This document shows positions 5,999-11,952 of a stretch of 11,952 nt of DNA, in pieces. The position numbers were made by a program, and so were the translations under genes. A model generated the notes under the pieces. It saw only the letters and a list, made by a program, of their open reading frames with translations. It did no database searches and was not told where the DNA came from. Origin of the DNA: an uncultured Spirochaetota bacterium (GTDB lineage Bacteria; Spirochaetota; UBA4802; UBA5368); the NCBI GenBank assembly GCA_937864375.1, contig CALMJO010000098.1:1-11952 (forward strand). The letters run 5' to 3'. Positions within the stretch are counted from its first letter, which is position 1; each line of letters begins with the position of its first letter.

Positions 5999-8557
5999 CT
6001 AATAGCGCTCGAATTCCTTATCGCTCGCCATGTCAATCTCTACTCCTCCCGGGACAAGCTTCATCTCATCTTCATCTTTTCCATTGCCGTTGTCTCTTAG
6101 CTGCTGCTTCCTGGAATCCGCCGGCCGGGCATTCTTTCCCGCACCGGTTGCCGCTGAGTGTCCGGTAACATGTGCGAACACCGAACTGCTTTTCTGAGCA
6201 TGGCGTATTATCCTGTTTCCTGCGTTCACCTTGAAGAAAGATGCCGCCTGTTGCAGCTGCTGGGCCTGGCTCGAGAGCTCTTCCGTGGTGGACGCCATCT
6301 CCTCGGTCGCCGCCGCGTTCTGCTGGATGCTCTTGTCGAGCTGTTCCACCGCCTGCGTGACCTGCTGGATACCGTTCGCCTGCTCGGCGCTCGAGGCGTT
6401 GATCTCCTGGACCAGCTCCGCGGTCTTCTGGATCTGCGGAACGATTTCTTCGATCAGCTTCCCGGCCTTCTCCGCGATCTCCACGCTGCTCATAGAAAGA
6501 TTGCTGATCTCCTTCGCCGCGTTCGCGCTGCGCTCGGCCAGGTTCCTCACCTCGCCCGCCACCACCGCGAACCCCTTGCCGTGATCGCCCGCCCGCGCAG
6601 CCTCTATGGCCGCGTTGAGCGCGAGCATATTGGTCTGGCCCGCGATATCCTGGATTACGGCGATCTTCTCCGCGATGCTTTGCATAGCCTTTACAGTCTC
6701 GCTCACTGCGCTGCCGCCTTCTTTCGCGTCTTTTGCCGCCTTTTCTGATATGGCCGCCGTCTGCTTCGCATTGTCCGCATTCTGCAATACCGCGCTGTTC
6801 ATCTCTTCCATGGAACTGGAGACTTGCTCCACATTCGCCGACTGCTCATTTGCGGTCTGGGCCATCTCTTCGGCGCCCGAGCTTATCTCTTCGCCGCCTG
6901 CGGATACCTGTTCCGCCGCGGTCTGAACATCCACGGCAATACTCGTAAGGTCATCGATCATCTTCTTCAACGCCTTCATGAGCTTGTCCTGAGCGGAACG
7001 CTCCGTGACGCTTATGGTAAGATTACCCGTCGCGATTTGTTCGGCGGTCGTAGTTATGGTGTTAAGCGCCTCTATGAGAACATTTAGATTATTCTTGATC
7101 TCGTTGAAGTCGCCGTTGTAGCTGTCAGTGATCTTGGGAGGCATATCTCCCTTCGAGATCCGGTCAACGTAATCCGCCGCGACGTTCAGCGGTCCTATCA
7201 CCGCGTCAAGCGTGTCGTTCACGCCCTTCACGATCGTCGCGAAGTCCCCCTGGTGCTTCGAAGCATCCGCCCGCGTCGCGAGCTTCCCTTCCACCGCCGC
7301 TTTCGAGAGCATTCCCGCATCAGATATTAAAAGCTTTACAGCGTCGATACAGGTATTCAGATTATTCTTGATCGTATTAAAGTCGCCGTTGTAGTTGTCC
7401 GTAATCTTCGCCGGAACATCCCCCTTGGATATCCTGTCTACATAATTTGCAGCTACATTCAACGGTCCTATCACCGCGTCCAGTGTATCGTTGACGCCTT
7501 GTACGATCTTCCCGAAATCACCCATATGCCTAGAGGCATCCGCACGAGTCTCCAGTTTCCCTTCCACCGCCGCCTTGGATAGCACCCCTGCGTCCACGAT
7601 AAGAAGGTTCACGGCATCTATACACTGGTTCAGGTTGTTCTTGATCACGTTGAAATCGCCGTTATAGCTGTCAGTGATCTTTTGAGGCATGTCGCCCTTG
7701 GATATTCTTTCAACATACTGCGCCGCCACATTGAGCGGGTTTATGACCGAATCGAGAATGTTGTTCATGCCTTCTCCGATCGGGCGAAATTCAAAATTCA
7801 TCTGGCCCGTATTGATGCGTTCGGCAAGTTTGCCGGCGACCGCCGCCTTGGCGATGCCGGCCACCTCGTCCATTATTCCCTTCAGTATGGATTGAATTGA
7901 TCGGCTCAGAATTAATCCTATGGCTATCGATATCAAAGCGCCCAGCAGGATGACAAATAGCAGCATAATTCTGACAAACGTTACTGAAGAATATGCTTCC
8001 GCCTTTGTCCTGACTGCTCCTTTAACATTGATATCTATTATTTCCCCCAGCAATTTCTCAGCTGCACCAAAACTGACCGGATTGACTGTTAAAGCCTGGT
8101 GACTCATTTTCGCATAATTTTCATCGTTTGGCGCCGCGGCATAAACCTTCGCGATCCTTTCGAACTCAAGGTGATCGTTCCACCATTTATCCCAGGCCGG
8201 CACGAACTTCTTCCACAACTCCTCCTCCTTTTCCTCCTGAGGGAGCGGTTCGTAAATCTTCCAGGCGTCATCGGCTCGTTTTTTAATTGTCACAAATTTT
8301 TCAATATATAGCTTTCGCTCTTCATTGGAAATATTCTTCGAAAGAAGAGCATTCTCTGCACCGTCAATTGCAGTCTGGGCTTCGTTGATTATTTCCAGAT
8401 TGAGAATGCTGGGCAATTGCACGTCGGCGATTTCGGTAAGCTTGTTACTCACGATTGACGTTCCCGCAACACCAATGATGCCGATTACAGTGCCAACAAT
8501 AACCAGCGCCACCATTGCGAAAATGATCTTTGTCCCCAATTTCATATTTTTAAACAT
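5999..8557 (-). CDS. Methyl-accepting chemotaxis protein with a long poly-HAMP linker
   Basis: An 852-residue transmembrane receptor. I start it at ATG 8557 (MFKNMKLGTK) because GGGAGGA lies just upstream; a longer frame from 8623 would overlap the preceding cheW and add a non-membrane leader. TM1 is about 11-33, followed by a helical periplasmic region about 34-195 of four-helix-bundle type with a Trp-rich stretch near 118-127, and TM2 about 197-217. HAMP-like units run from 218 to about 540 and include 91-residue repeats (SKGDMPQKITDSYNGDFN, SKGDVPAKITDNYNGDFN, SKGDMPPKITDSYNGDFN). The signalling domain is about 545-775, with the conserved hairpin tip QTNMLALNAAIEAARAG at 641-657. A polar tail, 779-852, ends in EFERY and has no W-x-x-F pentapeptide for docking CheR or CheB. 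It sits between cheW and cheR, so it is the likely cognate receptor; the ligand cannot be read from the sequence. Confidence 0.95.
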   Translation of the reverse strand: MFKNMKLGTKIIFAMVALVIVGTVIGIIGVAGTSIVSNKLTEIADVQLPSILNLEIINEAQTAIDGAENALLSKNISNEERKLYIEKFVTIKKRADDAWKIYEPLPQEEKEEELWKKFVPAWDKWWNDHLEFERIAKVYAAAPNDENYAKMSHQALTVNPVSFGAAEKLLGEIIDINVKGAVRTKAEAYSSVTFVRIMLLFVILLGALISIAIGLILSRSIQSILKGIMDEVAGIAKAAVAGKLAERINTGQMNFEFRPIGEGMNNILDSVINPLNVAAQYVERISKGDMPQKITDSYNGDFNVIKNNLNQCIDAVNLLIVDAGVLSKAAVEGKLETRADASRHMGDFGKIVQGVNDTLDAVIGPLNVAANYVDRISKGDVPAKITDNYNGDFNTIKNNLNTCIDAVKLLISDAGMLSKAAVEGKLATRADASKHQGDFATIVKGVNDTLDAVIGPLNVAADYVDRISKGDMPPKITDSYNGDFNEIKNNLNVLIEALNTITTTAEQIATGNLTISVTERSAQDKLMKALKKMIDDLTSIAVDVQTAAEQVSAGGEEISSGAEEMAQTANEQSANVEQVSSSMEEMNSAVLQNADNAKQTAAISEKAAKDAKEGGSAVSETVKAMQSIAEKIAVIQDIAGQTNMLALNAAIEAARAGDHGKGFAVVAGEVRNLAERSANAAKEISNLSMSSVEIAEKAGKLIEEIVPQIQKTAELVQEINASSAEQANGIQQVTQAVEQLDKSIQQNAAATEEMASTTEELSSQAQQLQQAASFFKVNAGNRIIRHAQKSSSVFAHVTGHSAATGAGKNARPADSRKQQLRDNGNGKDEDEMKLVPGGVEIDMASDKEFERY
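7073..7741 (-). repeat. Tandem 273-bp repeats within the receptor gene
   Basis: The receptor's cytoplasmic linker is encoded by in-frame tandem repeats of 273 bp (91 codons): copy 1 at 7741-7469, copy 2 at 7468-7196, and a partial copy 3 at 7195 to about 7073. Landmarks recur at exactly this period, for example the segments ending at 7681, 7408 and 7135. Over the last 48 bases of those segments, copies 1 and 3 differ at about five positions by eye. Each unit holds two HAMP-like halves, one around PLNVAA-YV-RISKGD and one around LSKAAVEGKL-TRAD. Confidence 0.85.
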
Positions 8558-8561
8558 CACG

Positions 8562-8568
8562 TCCTCCC
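8562..8568 (-). promoter_or_regulatory. Ribosome binding site deciding the receptor start
   Basis: Read on the minus strand this is GGGAGGA, 4 nt before ATG 8557. It is the strongest Shine-Dalgarno near the 5' end of the receptor gene and fixes the start inside the longer open frame that begins at 8623. The resulting protein begins directly with a short charged segment and TM1, as expected for a receptor. Confidence 0.75.
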
Positions 8569-8600
8569 TGAACCGGATATATGCATCCTGCTGCTGCCTT

Positions 8601-9086
8601 TCACTTGAATCTAATGCTGTCAACTTCCTCTTTGCTGATTATCTTTTCCGCCTCGAGAATAATAACCAGATTATCATGATAGCGGCCGATCGCGACGACG
8701 GCATCTTTATCTATTTCAATGGAGAAATGCGGCGTATTCTGGATTTGCTCGGCCGAAATGCTCGTGACATCGGATACGGAATCAACAATAAATCCGACTA
8801 CGGAGCCGTGCACAGTAACAATAAGAATGACCGTGCTTGGATCATATTCTCGCTCGATCAGCTTGAACTTGATCCTTAGATCGATCAGCGGCACGATCAT
8901 CCCGCGCAGGTCGATCACGCCCTTCATGAAGGGCATTGTATTGGGGACATGCGTAATCGGAATGAGGTAGAGAACCTCCTGCACGTGCGCCACATTGATG
9001 CCGTACATTTCGTTTCCCATGGAAAAAGTAACGTACTGTTTGAGGATTTCTATGTTCACGTTAGTAGCTGCATTGGCTGCTGTCAT
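8601..9086 (-). CDS. cheW: CheW coupling protein
   Basis: A 161-residue CheW placed 43 nt upstream of the receptor gene, so probably the adaptor matched to that receptor. The fold begins near residue 17 (QYVTFSMGNEMYGINVAHV), followed by the hallmark GVIDLRGMIVPLIDLRIKF and the later strands VVGFIVDSVSDV and LVIILEAEKI. Only a short N-terminal tail (MTAANAATNVNIEI) precedes the domain, unlike the other CheW at 3347-3922. It starts at ATG 9086 with a GGGGAA Shine-Dalgarno and ends in TGA at 8601. Its base composition is lower in GC than cheA or cheB. It lies 247 bp from cheD, so it may head its own transcript. Confidence 0.95.
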   Translation of the reverse strand: MTAANAATNVNIEILKQYVTFSMGNEMYGINVAHVQEVLYLIPITHVPNTMPFMKGVIDLRGMIVPLIDLRIKFKLIEREYDPSTVILIVTVHGSVVGFIVDSVSDVTSISAEQIQNTPHFSIEIDKDAVVAIGRYHDNLVIILEAEKIISKEEVDSIRFK

Positions 9087-9333
9087 GGCAGTTCCCCATT
9101 ATTGCCCTTAATATTCTATACTGATACCTTTGAATGATTCATGGCGCCGTCCCGATTTCAACCGACAATGAAAATTTATAGCACTTTTTCAGTTTCACAA
9201 TAATACGGAGTTATCATTTTCCAAACACGAATAAGTAAATCGGCATCACACGATCGCATGAACCATGCATAAAACAACCATTCATGAGGAGATATTCTTA
9301 ATATCGATTTCACGGCAGAGGGGTTTTTGTGCG
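9087..9333 (-). other. Intergenic region between cheD and cheW
   Basis: 247 bp of AT-rich sequence without a supported gene; I count 18 G or C among the 60 bases 9181-9240. It holds a possible extended -10 promoter (annotated separately) and an inverted repeat GATATT-CTT-AATATC at 9291-9305, just past the cheD stop. I see no GC-rich hairpin followed by a U run, so readthrough from cheD remains possible. Confidence 0.5.
9175..9203 (-). promoter_or_regulatory. Candidate extended -10 promoter for the cheW-receptor operon
   Basis: On the minus strand the motif TGC-TATAAA (hexamer at 9180-9175) fits an extended -10 element, with a poor -35-like TTATTG (9203-9198) at 17-bp spacing. A start a few bases downstream would give a leader of about 80 nt before cheW. 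No sigma-28-type flagellar promoter is obvious. This is pattern matching only, in AT-rich DNA where such matches arise by chance. Confidence 0.3.
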
Positions 9334-9909
9334 CTATTCAAGATAATAGAGCCGTCCGGGAGAGTTGAGTCTGGCCTTCAACTTTTTTAAGATTTCCGTC
9401 TCCTTGCGGGCGCGTTTTACATGTGAAGCATTCCCACGCAATCTTTTCAGATAAACATCACCAGTATCCGTGTGGAAAAAGATTTTACATGATTCGGTAC
9501 CGCCAATGCTGGAATTAACGACAGGGATCTTTTCAGATTCGAGGTAATTGACAACAAACTCCGCGTTGCGCAACCCAATCTGATTCTGTTCGGCCAGAAC
9601 ATAGAGCACCAAAGCTCCGCCAAAAACTTTAGCACGAAGATCAAACCTTCCAGCCCCCAGCTTAAGGAGTTTATTAACAAGGAGCTCCATTGCGTTTGTT
9701 GCGTAGCGAGCCGGGACGTTGTAATTCCTCAAGTCAGCCCGCCCAGGAAGCATTATGTGGTTCATTCCGCCTATCGCCCTCCCCTGGTCAAAGAGGCACA
9801 CCGAAATGCATGAGCCAAGTATAGTCGAAATAATTGCTGGCTTCTCGGAAGCATAACAGCCACCGATATGAATATTAACAAGAGGTTTCACCATACGCTC
9901 ACTTTCCAT
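9334..9909 (-). CDS. cheD: Chemoreceptor glutamine deamidase CheD
   Basis: A 191-residue CheD, which converts specific receptor glutamines to glutamates and in several bacteria also interacts with CheC. The active-site region is STILGSCISVCLFD, with the nucleophile Cys34 and Ser28/Thr29 as the hydroxyl partner, followed by the catalytic His51 in GGMNHIMLP. The conserved RYATNAMELLVNKLLKLGA and KVFGGALV segments are also present. The C-terminus carries a basic extension (about 160-191). ATG 9909 has only a weak Shine-Dalgarno; ATG 9894 (residue 6) is an alternative with a slightly better purine run. No CheC gene lies in the window. It is separated from the main cluster by 247 bp and has a lower GC content than cheA or cheB. 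Confidence 0.94.
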   Translation of the reverse strand: MESERMVKPLVNIHIGGCYASEKPAIISTILGSCISVCLFDQGRAIGGMNHIMLPGRADLRNYNVPARYATNAMELLVNKLLKLGAGRFDLRAKVFGGALVLYVLAEQNQIGLRNAEFVVNYLESEKIPVVNSSIGGTESCKIFFHTDTGDVYLKRLRGNASHVKRARKETEILKKLKARLNSPGRLYYLE

Positions 9910-9936
9910 AATATTGCTTTATCGGCACCACTCCTG

Positions 9937-10110
9937 TTAGGGCAACCCGGAAAGGGTAATGCAGATTTTTCTCAACTGATCGTCGGTCTTGGATTCGAGA
10001 GAACAACGCAATCCGCATTGGCAAGACGAGTATGAAGCGATCCGTGTATCGTAGAAAATGCGTTCGAGAATAAATGCAATCGCCCATCTTCTATCACAAG
10101 CTTCATTCAT
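9937..10110 (-). CDS. Possible small cysteine-rich protein upstream of cheD
   Basis: A 57-codon frame with a very good Shine-Dalgarno: GGAGGT, 6 nt before ATG 10110. It ends in TAA 27 nt before cheD. The product begins MNEACDRRWAIAFILERIFY and has five cysteines (5, 30, 32, 36, 50), three of them in a C-x-C-G-x-x-C cluster (SSCQCGLRCSLES), then TDDQLRKICITLSGLP. No signal peptide or clear membrane segment is present. I do not recognise a family. The other two minus-strand frames are also partly open here (for example from ATG 10106 for 44 codons), so the coding evidence rests on the Shine-Dalgarno and position. If real it would be cotranscribed with cheD; the cysteine cluster could bind metal, but that is inference. 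Confidence 0.4.
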   Translation of the reverse strand: MNEACDRRWAIAFILERIFYDTRIASYSSCQCGLRCSLESKTDDQLRKICITLSGLP

Positions 10111-10150
10111 TATGCCACCTCCGCTCAATCTTTTAAATCCACAATGGTGT

Positions 10151-10183
10151 TGATTCGTGAATCATGTGATTGTGAAATTGATT
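10151..10183. repeat. Cluster of short inverted repeats, possible operator
   Basis: TGATT at 10151, AATCA at 10160, TGATT at 10167 and TGATT at 10179 form overlapping palindromes: TGATTC-GT-GAATCA (10151-10164) and AATCA-TG-TGATT (10160-10171). They lie 41 bp or more before the small frame and about 240 bp before cheD on the minus strand. The symmetry is clear but short and AT-rich; a regulator site is only a guess. Confidence 0.3.
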
Positions 10184-10252
10184 AGTAAAACGTGTGATGG
10201 GTATTACCGAATAAAAAGTTAGTACGTAATCGAATTTCTACTCATGAAGACA

Positions 10253-10279
10253 GCGGCCCCCAATAAATAACGGGGCCGC
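10253..10279 (-). terminator. GC-rich hairpin after the barrel gene, candidate terminator
   Basis: GCGGCCCC (10253-10260) pairs perfectly with GGGGCCGC (10272-10279) around an 11-nt AT-rich loop. It lies about 41 nt past the stop of the exported barrel protein. On the minus strand the stem is followed by TGTCTTC, a poor U run; on the plus strand CGCTTTTC follows. It may end the barrel-gene transcript, but efficiency is uncertain. Confidence 0.5.
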
Positions 10280-10320
10280 CGCTTTTCATCCTCCCTCAAC
10301 CCAACAGGCGTTCCCAATCG

Positions 10321-11163
10321 TTACTGAAGTGTTCTCGATACGCCAAATTCCGCCCAAAAATGGTTTTTCAGCTTGCCCGTAATACCGTCGCCATTGATGT
10401 CTGCCGGGAGCTGGAAGTCGCTCTTAAGAGAACGAGCATAATTCACATTCGCAGTGAATGACGTTCCCTTGTAGTCCTTGGCCGTCGCAAAAGTAAGACC
10501 TGCGTCGCTCAATCCTTTCCTGTCAAGGTACGCGTTGTTATAGTATCCTACCCAGGAGCTTATCGTAACCTTGAAGCCGTCATCGGTTGAAACCAGGTCA
10601 TGTGAAAGACTGAAGCTCACATAATAGTCTTCATCGCGCGGGGTTCCTGCCGCGCTTTTCTCCAATATATAGTCGTAATAAACTTCTATCTTGGGATTGA
10701 GAGGCATCAAAATCCCGAGCGAAAACGATCCCTCAATGAAGCTTCCATCATCAAGATCCGGAATTGCGTCATAAAAGAAATATCTGATATAAGTAGCGCC
10801 CAAACCTATTGAAACCCTGCTGCCTATTTCTCCCGAATATGCGACTGCGGAATCGAATTCATGCAGAGTCTTTGCGTATTTTTTGTCGCCACTCTCGGAA
10901 GCGGCGAAATAGTCGGCGTTCACGCCGCCTGCGACCCATGCAGAGATACCGGATTCGCCTAGTTTCACTCCAAGCTGTGGCCAAAACAGACCGGCACCCT
11001 TTCCATTGTATTCGGTACCGCGCCACCAGTACGTACTGTAGTAGGCGAGCGACACGGGAAAAGTAAGGAATTGGGTTTCCGCTGGTGCGACGACTTCACC
11101 GGCATATGCCGGAATTCCTGTTAATACTACGATCAAAGCGAAAACACATACCGTCTTCTTCAT
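10321..11163 (-). CDS. Exported protein, probable outer-membrane beta-barrel
   Basis: A 280-residue protein with a clear signal peptide: MKKT, a hydrophobic core, and a likely cut after PAYA at residue 21. The mature part is rich in aromatic residues and has alternating amphipathic strands separated by polar turns, for example FPVSLAYYSTYWWRG, GISAWVAGGVNADYF, RVSIGLGATYIRYFFY and HFWAEFGVSRTLQ at the C-terminus. This pattern fits a small outer-membrane barrel, perhaps a porin-like protein, although the last residue is Gln rather than the common Phe. The DINGDG segment near 260 resembles a calcium-binding or turn loop. It starts at ATG 11163 after AAAGGAG and ends in TAA at 10321. It is upstream of the che genes on the same strand, but a candidate terminator separates them. 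I cannot assign a named family or substrate. Confidence 0.82.
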   Translation of the reverse strand: MKKTVCVFALIVVLTGIPAYAGEVVAPAETQFLTFPVSLAYYSTYWWRGTEYNGKGAGLFWPQLGVKLGESGISAWVAGGVNADYFAASESGDKKYAKTLHEFDSAVAYSGEIGSRVSIGLGATYIRYFFYDAIPDLDDGSFIEGSFSLGILMPLNPKIEVYYDYILEKSAAGTPRDEDYYVSFSLSHDLVSTDDGFKVTISSWVGYYNNAYLDRKGLSDAGLTFATAKDYKGTSFTANVNYARSLKSDFQLPADINGDGITGKLKNHFWAEFGVSRTLQ

Positions 11164-11442
11164 GAATATTCTCCTTTACCTCTTTTTTGTATTCACAGGA
11201 AAGCCCTGTTTACGAACAATCCAATCACGGCGGTAGTCCTGTATTGAGCAAATAATCCCGCATACTGCCACGAATAGCTGTCGTCCTGAATAATATTCTA
11301 TCCTCCCGGTGAGTGCGTAAATCGCTGTGCTTACACACTCTAGATCATGTTCGCTCAAGTCAATATAGCCGCACCCTGGATTCCCGTATATGACACGTTC
11401 ATGCTATTTTTTTAATTGAAACGGGTGATGAACTGTGATTAG
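11164..11442. other. Region between the barrel gene and the divergent receiver gene
   Basis: About 280 bp between two divergently transcribed genes, so promoters for both should lie here; I could not pick a convincing pair. On the minus strand a frame is open from just after a TAG near 11402 to TAA at 11176, ending 12 nt before the barrel gene's ATG. It has no ATG start, only TTG at 11358 without a Shine-Dalgarno, giving 60 residues (SEHDLECVSTAIYALTG...). It could be a decayed gene, a small leader frame or chance. Confidence 0.4.
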
Positions 11443-11952
11443 ATGAGAATGGCATTTGCCGCTACGACCATGTCCGGGAACCACACCGCACCCCACGCGA
11501 CGATCAAGGAGTCGCTCAGCATCATCATCGTCGAGGATGACTTCATCATCGCCAGCAGCATCAGGAACATGCTCACCTCCCTGGGCCACACGGTGCTCGC
11601 CCAGGAGAGCAACATCGAGGCGGCGCTCGCCGCCATCGCGCGCAGCCAGCCCGACCTCCTGCTCGTCGACATACTCCTCAAGGGAGAGCCCGGGGGGATC
11701 GCGCTCATCCGCGAGGTGATCAAGCTGGGCGAAATTCCCGTCGTCTACATCACCGGCTATTCCGACCACGACACCCTGAAGCAGGCGAAGGAGACCAATC
11801 CCTACGGCTACATCCTGAAGCCCATCACCACCGAGCGCCTCAAGACCGCGATCGAGATCGCCCATAGCCGGTTCGTGTACGACCAGAAGATCAGGGCGGG
11901 CGACCGCATCTACCACGGCATCGTGGAAAACCTGCCCTTCATGCTGTGCCGC
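11443..11952 (+). CDS. Response-regulator receiver protein with a PAS domain beginning, partial
   Basis: An open frame on the plus strand from ATG 11443 to the window edge, 170 codons with no stop. A TAG directly precedes the ATG, so the start lies inside the window; Met 3 and Met 10 are alternatives and no clear Shine-Dalgarno is visible. After a 24-residue leader comes a receiver domain with acidic residues Glu31-Asp32-Asp33 (IIIVEDDF), phosphorylation site Asp76 (LLLVDILLKGEPGG), switch Thr104 (VYITGYSD) and Lys126 (YILKPITT). From about 155 the sequence IYHGIVENLPFMLCR looks like the start of a PAS sensor domain. The whole protein is therefore probably a receiver-PAS protein, perhaps a hybrid histidine kinase or diguanylate-type signaller, with its output domain outside the window. 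GC-rich codon use contrasts with the AT-richer DNA just before it. It is divergent from the che cluster. Confidence 0.9.
   Translation, partial: MRMAFAATTMSGNHTAPHATIKESLSIIIVEDDFIIASSIRNMLTSLGHTVLAQESNIEAALAAIARSQPDLLLVDILLKGEPGGIALIREVIKLGEIPVVYITGYSDHDTLKQAKETNPYGYILKPITTERLKTAIEIAHSRFVYDQKIRAGDRIYHGIVENLPFMLCR

Larger units (their letters stand above)
10111..10320. other. Intergenic region between the barrel gene and the small frame
   Basis: About 210 bp without a supported gene. It contains the hairpin at 10253-10279, a group of TGATT/AATCA repeats at 10151-10183 and the Shine-Dalgarno of the small frame at 10110. A promoter for the small frame and cheD is expected here, but I see no convincing -35/-10 pair. 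Confidence 0.5.

Noticed and set aside
7073..7741. CRISPR-like or mobile repeat array
   Set aside because: The repeats are in frame, 273 bp long, directly adjacent and encode HAMP-like protein units; there are no spacers or terminal inverted repeats.
8558..8623. Starting the receptor at 8623
   Set aside because: That start overlaps the upstream cheW, adds 22 polar residues before TM1 and lacks the GGGAGGA site found at 8557.
9899..10087. A 62-codon frame overlapping the cysteine-rich small frame and the cheD start
   Set aside because: It has no Shine-Dalgarno, overlaps cheD, and its product has no recognisable features; the frame starting at 10110 has a much better ribosome site.
11404..11916. 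A 170-codon minus-strand open frame at the right end
   Set aside because: It lies opposite the receiver domain on the plus strand, which has all conserved receiver residues; the minus-strand product is a compositional mirror.

Overview
The window is dominated by one chemotaxis (che) gene cluster on the minus strand. Read in transcription order, from high to low coordinates, it is: cheD (9909-9334), cheW (9086-8601), a methyl-accepting chemotaxis receptor (8557-5999), cheR (5920-5027), cheB (5012-3939), a second cheW (3922-3347), cheY (3342-2971), a stand-alone STAS protein (2963-2667), cheA (2654-462), and an unrecognised helical protein that runs off the left edge (434-1). From cheR to the last gene the gaps are only about 4 to 27 nt and most starts have a purine-rich Shine-Dalgarno, so these genes look like one operon. 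The set makes a nearly complete signalling core. The receptor spans the inner membrane, the two CheW proteins couple it to the CheA kinase, CheA phosphorylates CheY and CheB, and CheR, CheB and CheD adjust the receptor by methylation, demethylation and deamidation. No CheC, CheX or CheZ phosphatase gene is visible.

Upstream of cheD lie a possible 57-residue cysteine-rich small protein (10110-9937), an intergenic stretch with a GC-rich hairpin and a cluster of short inverted repeats, and a gene for an exported, probably outer-membrane beta-barrel protein (11163-10321). About 280 bp further right, and divergently transcribed on the plus strand, a response-regulator receiver gene begins at 11443. 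It runs off the right edge as a PAS domain is starting.

The exported beta-barrel protein implies a diderm (Gram-negative-type) cell. GC content is high in the cheA-cheB-cheR part and in the receiver-PAS gene, and clearly lower between roughly 8000 and 11440. The combination of a CheD- and STAS-containing che operon, a long-linker CheA and a receiver-PAS protein reminds me of Spirochaetota (Leptospira-like lineages) or delta-proteobacterial groups. That placement is inference and low confidence; no marker gene in the window settles it.

The points most worth a second look are: an in-frame TGA that interrupts the last gene, with coding character on both sides; a receptor with an unusually long chain of HAMP-like units encoded by near-identical 273-bp repeats; a strong hairpin whose 3' arm is the Shine-Dalgarno region of cheR; the STAS protein inside the operon; and the small cysteine-rich reading frame ahead of cheD. 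I found no mobile element, CRISPR array, tRNA or rRNA.
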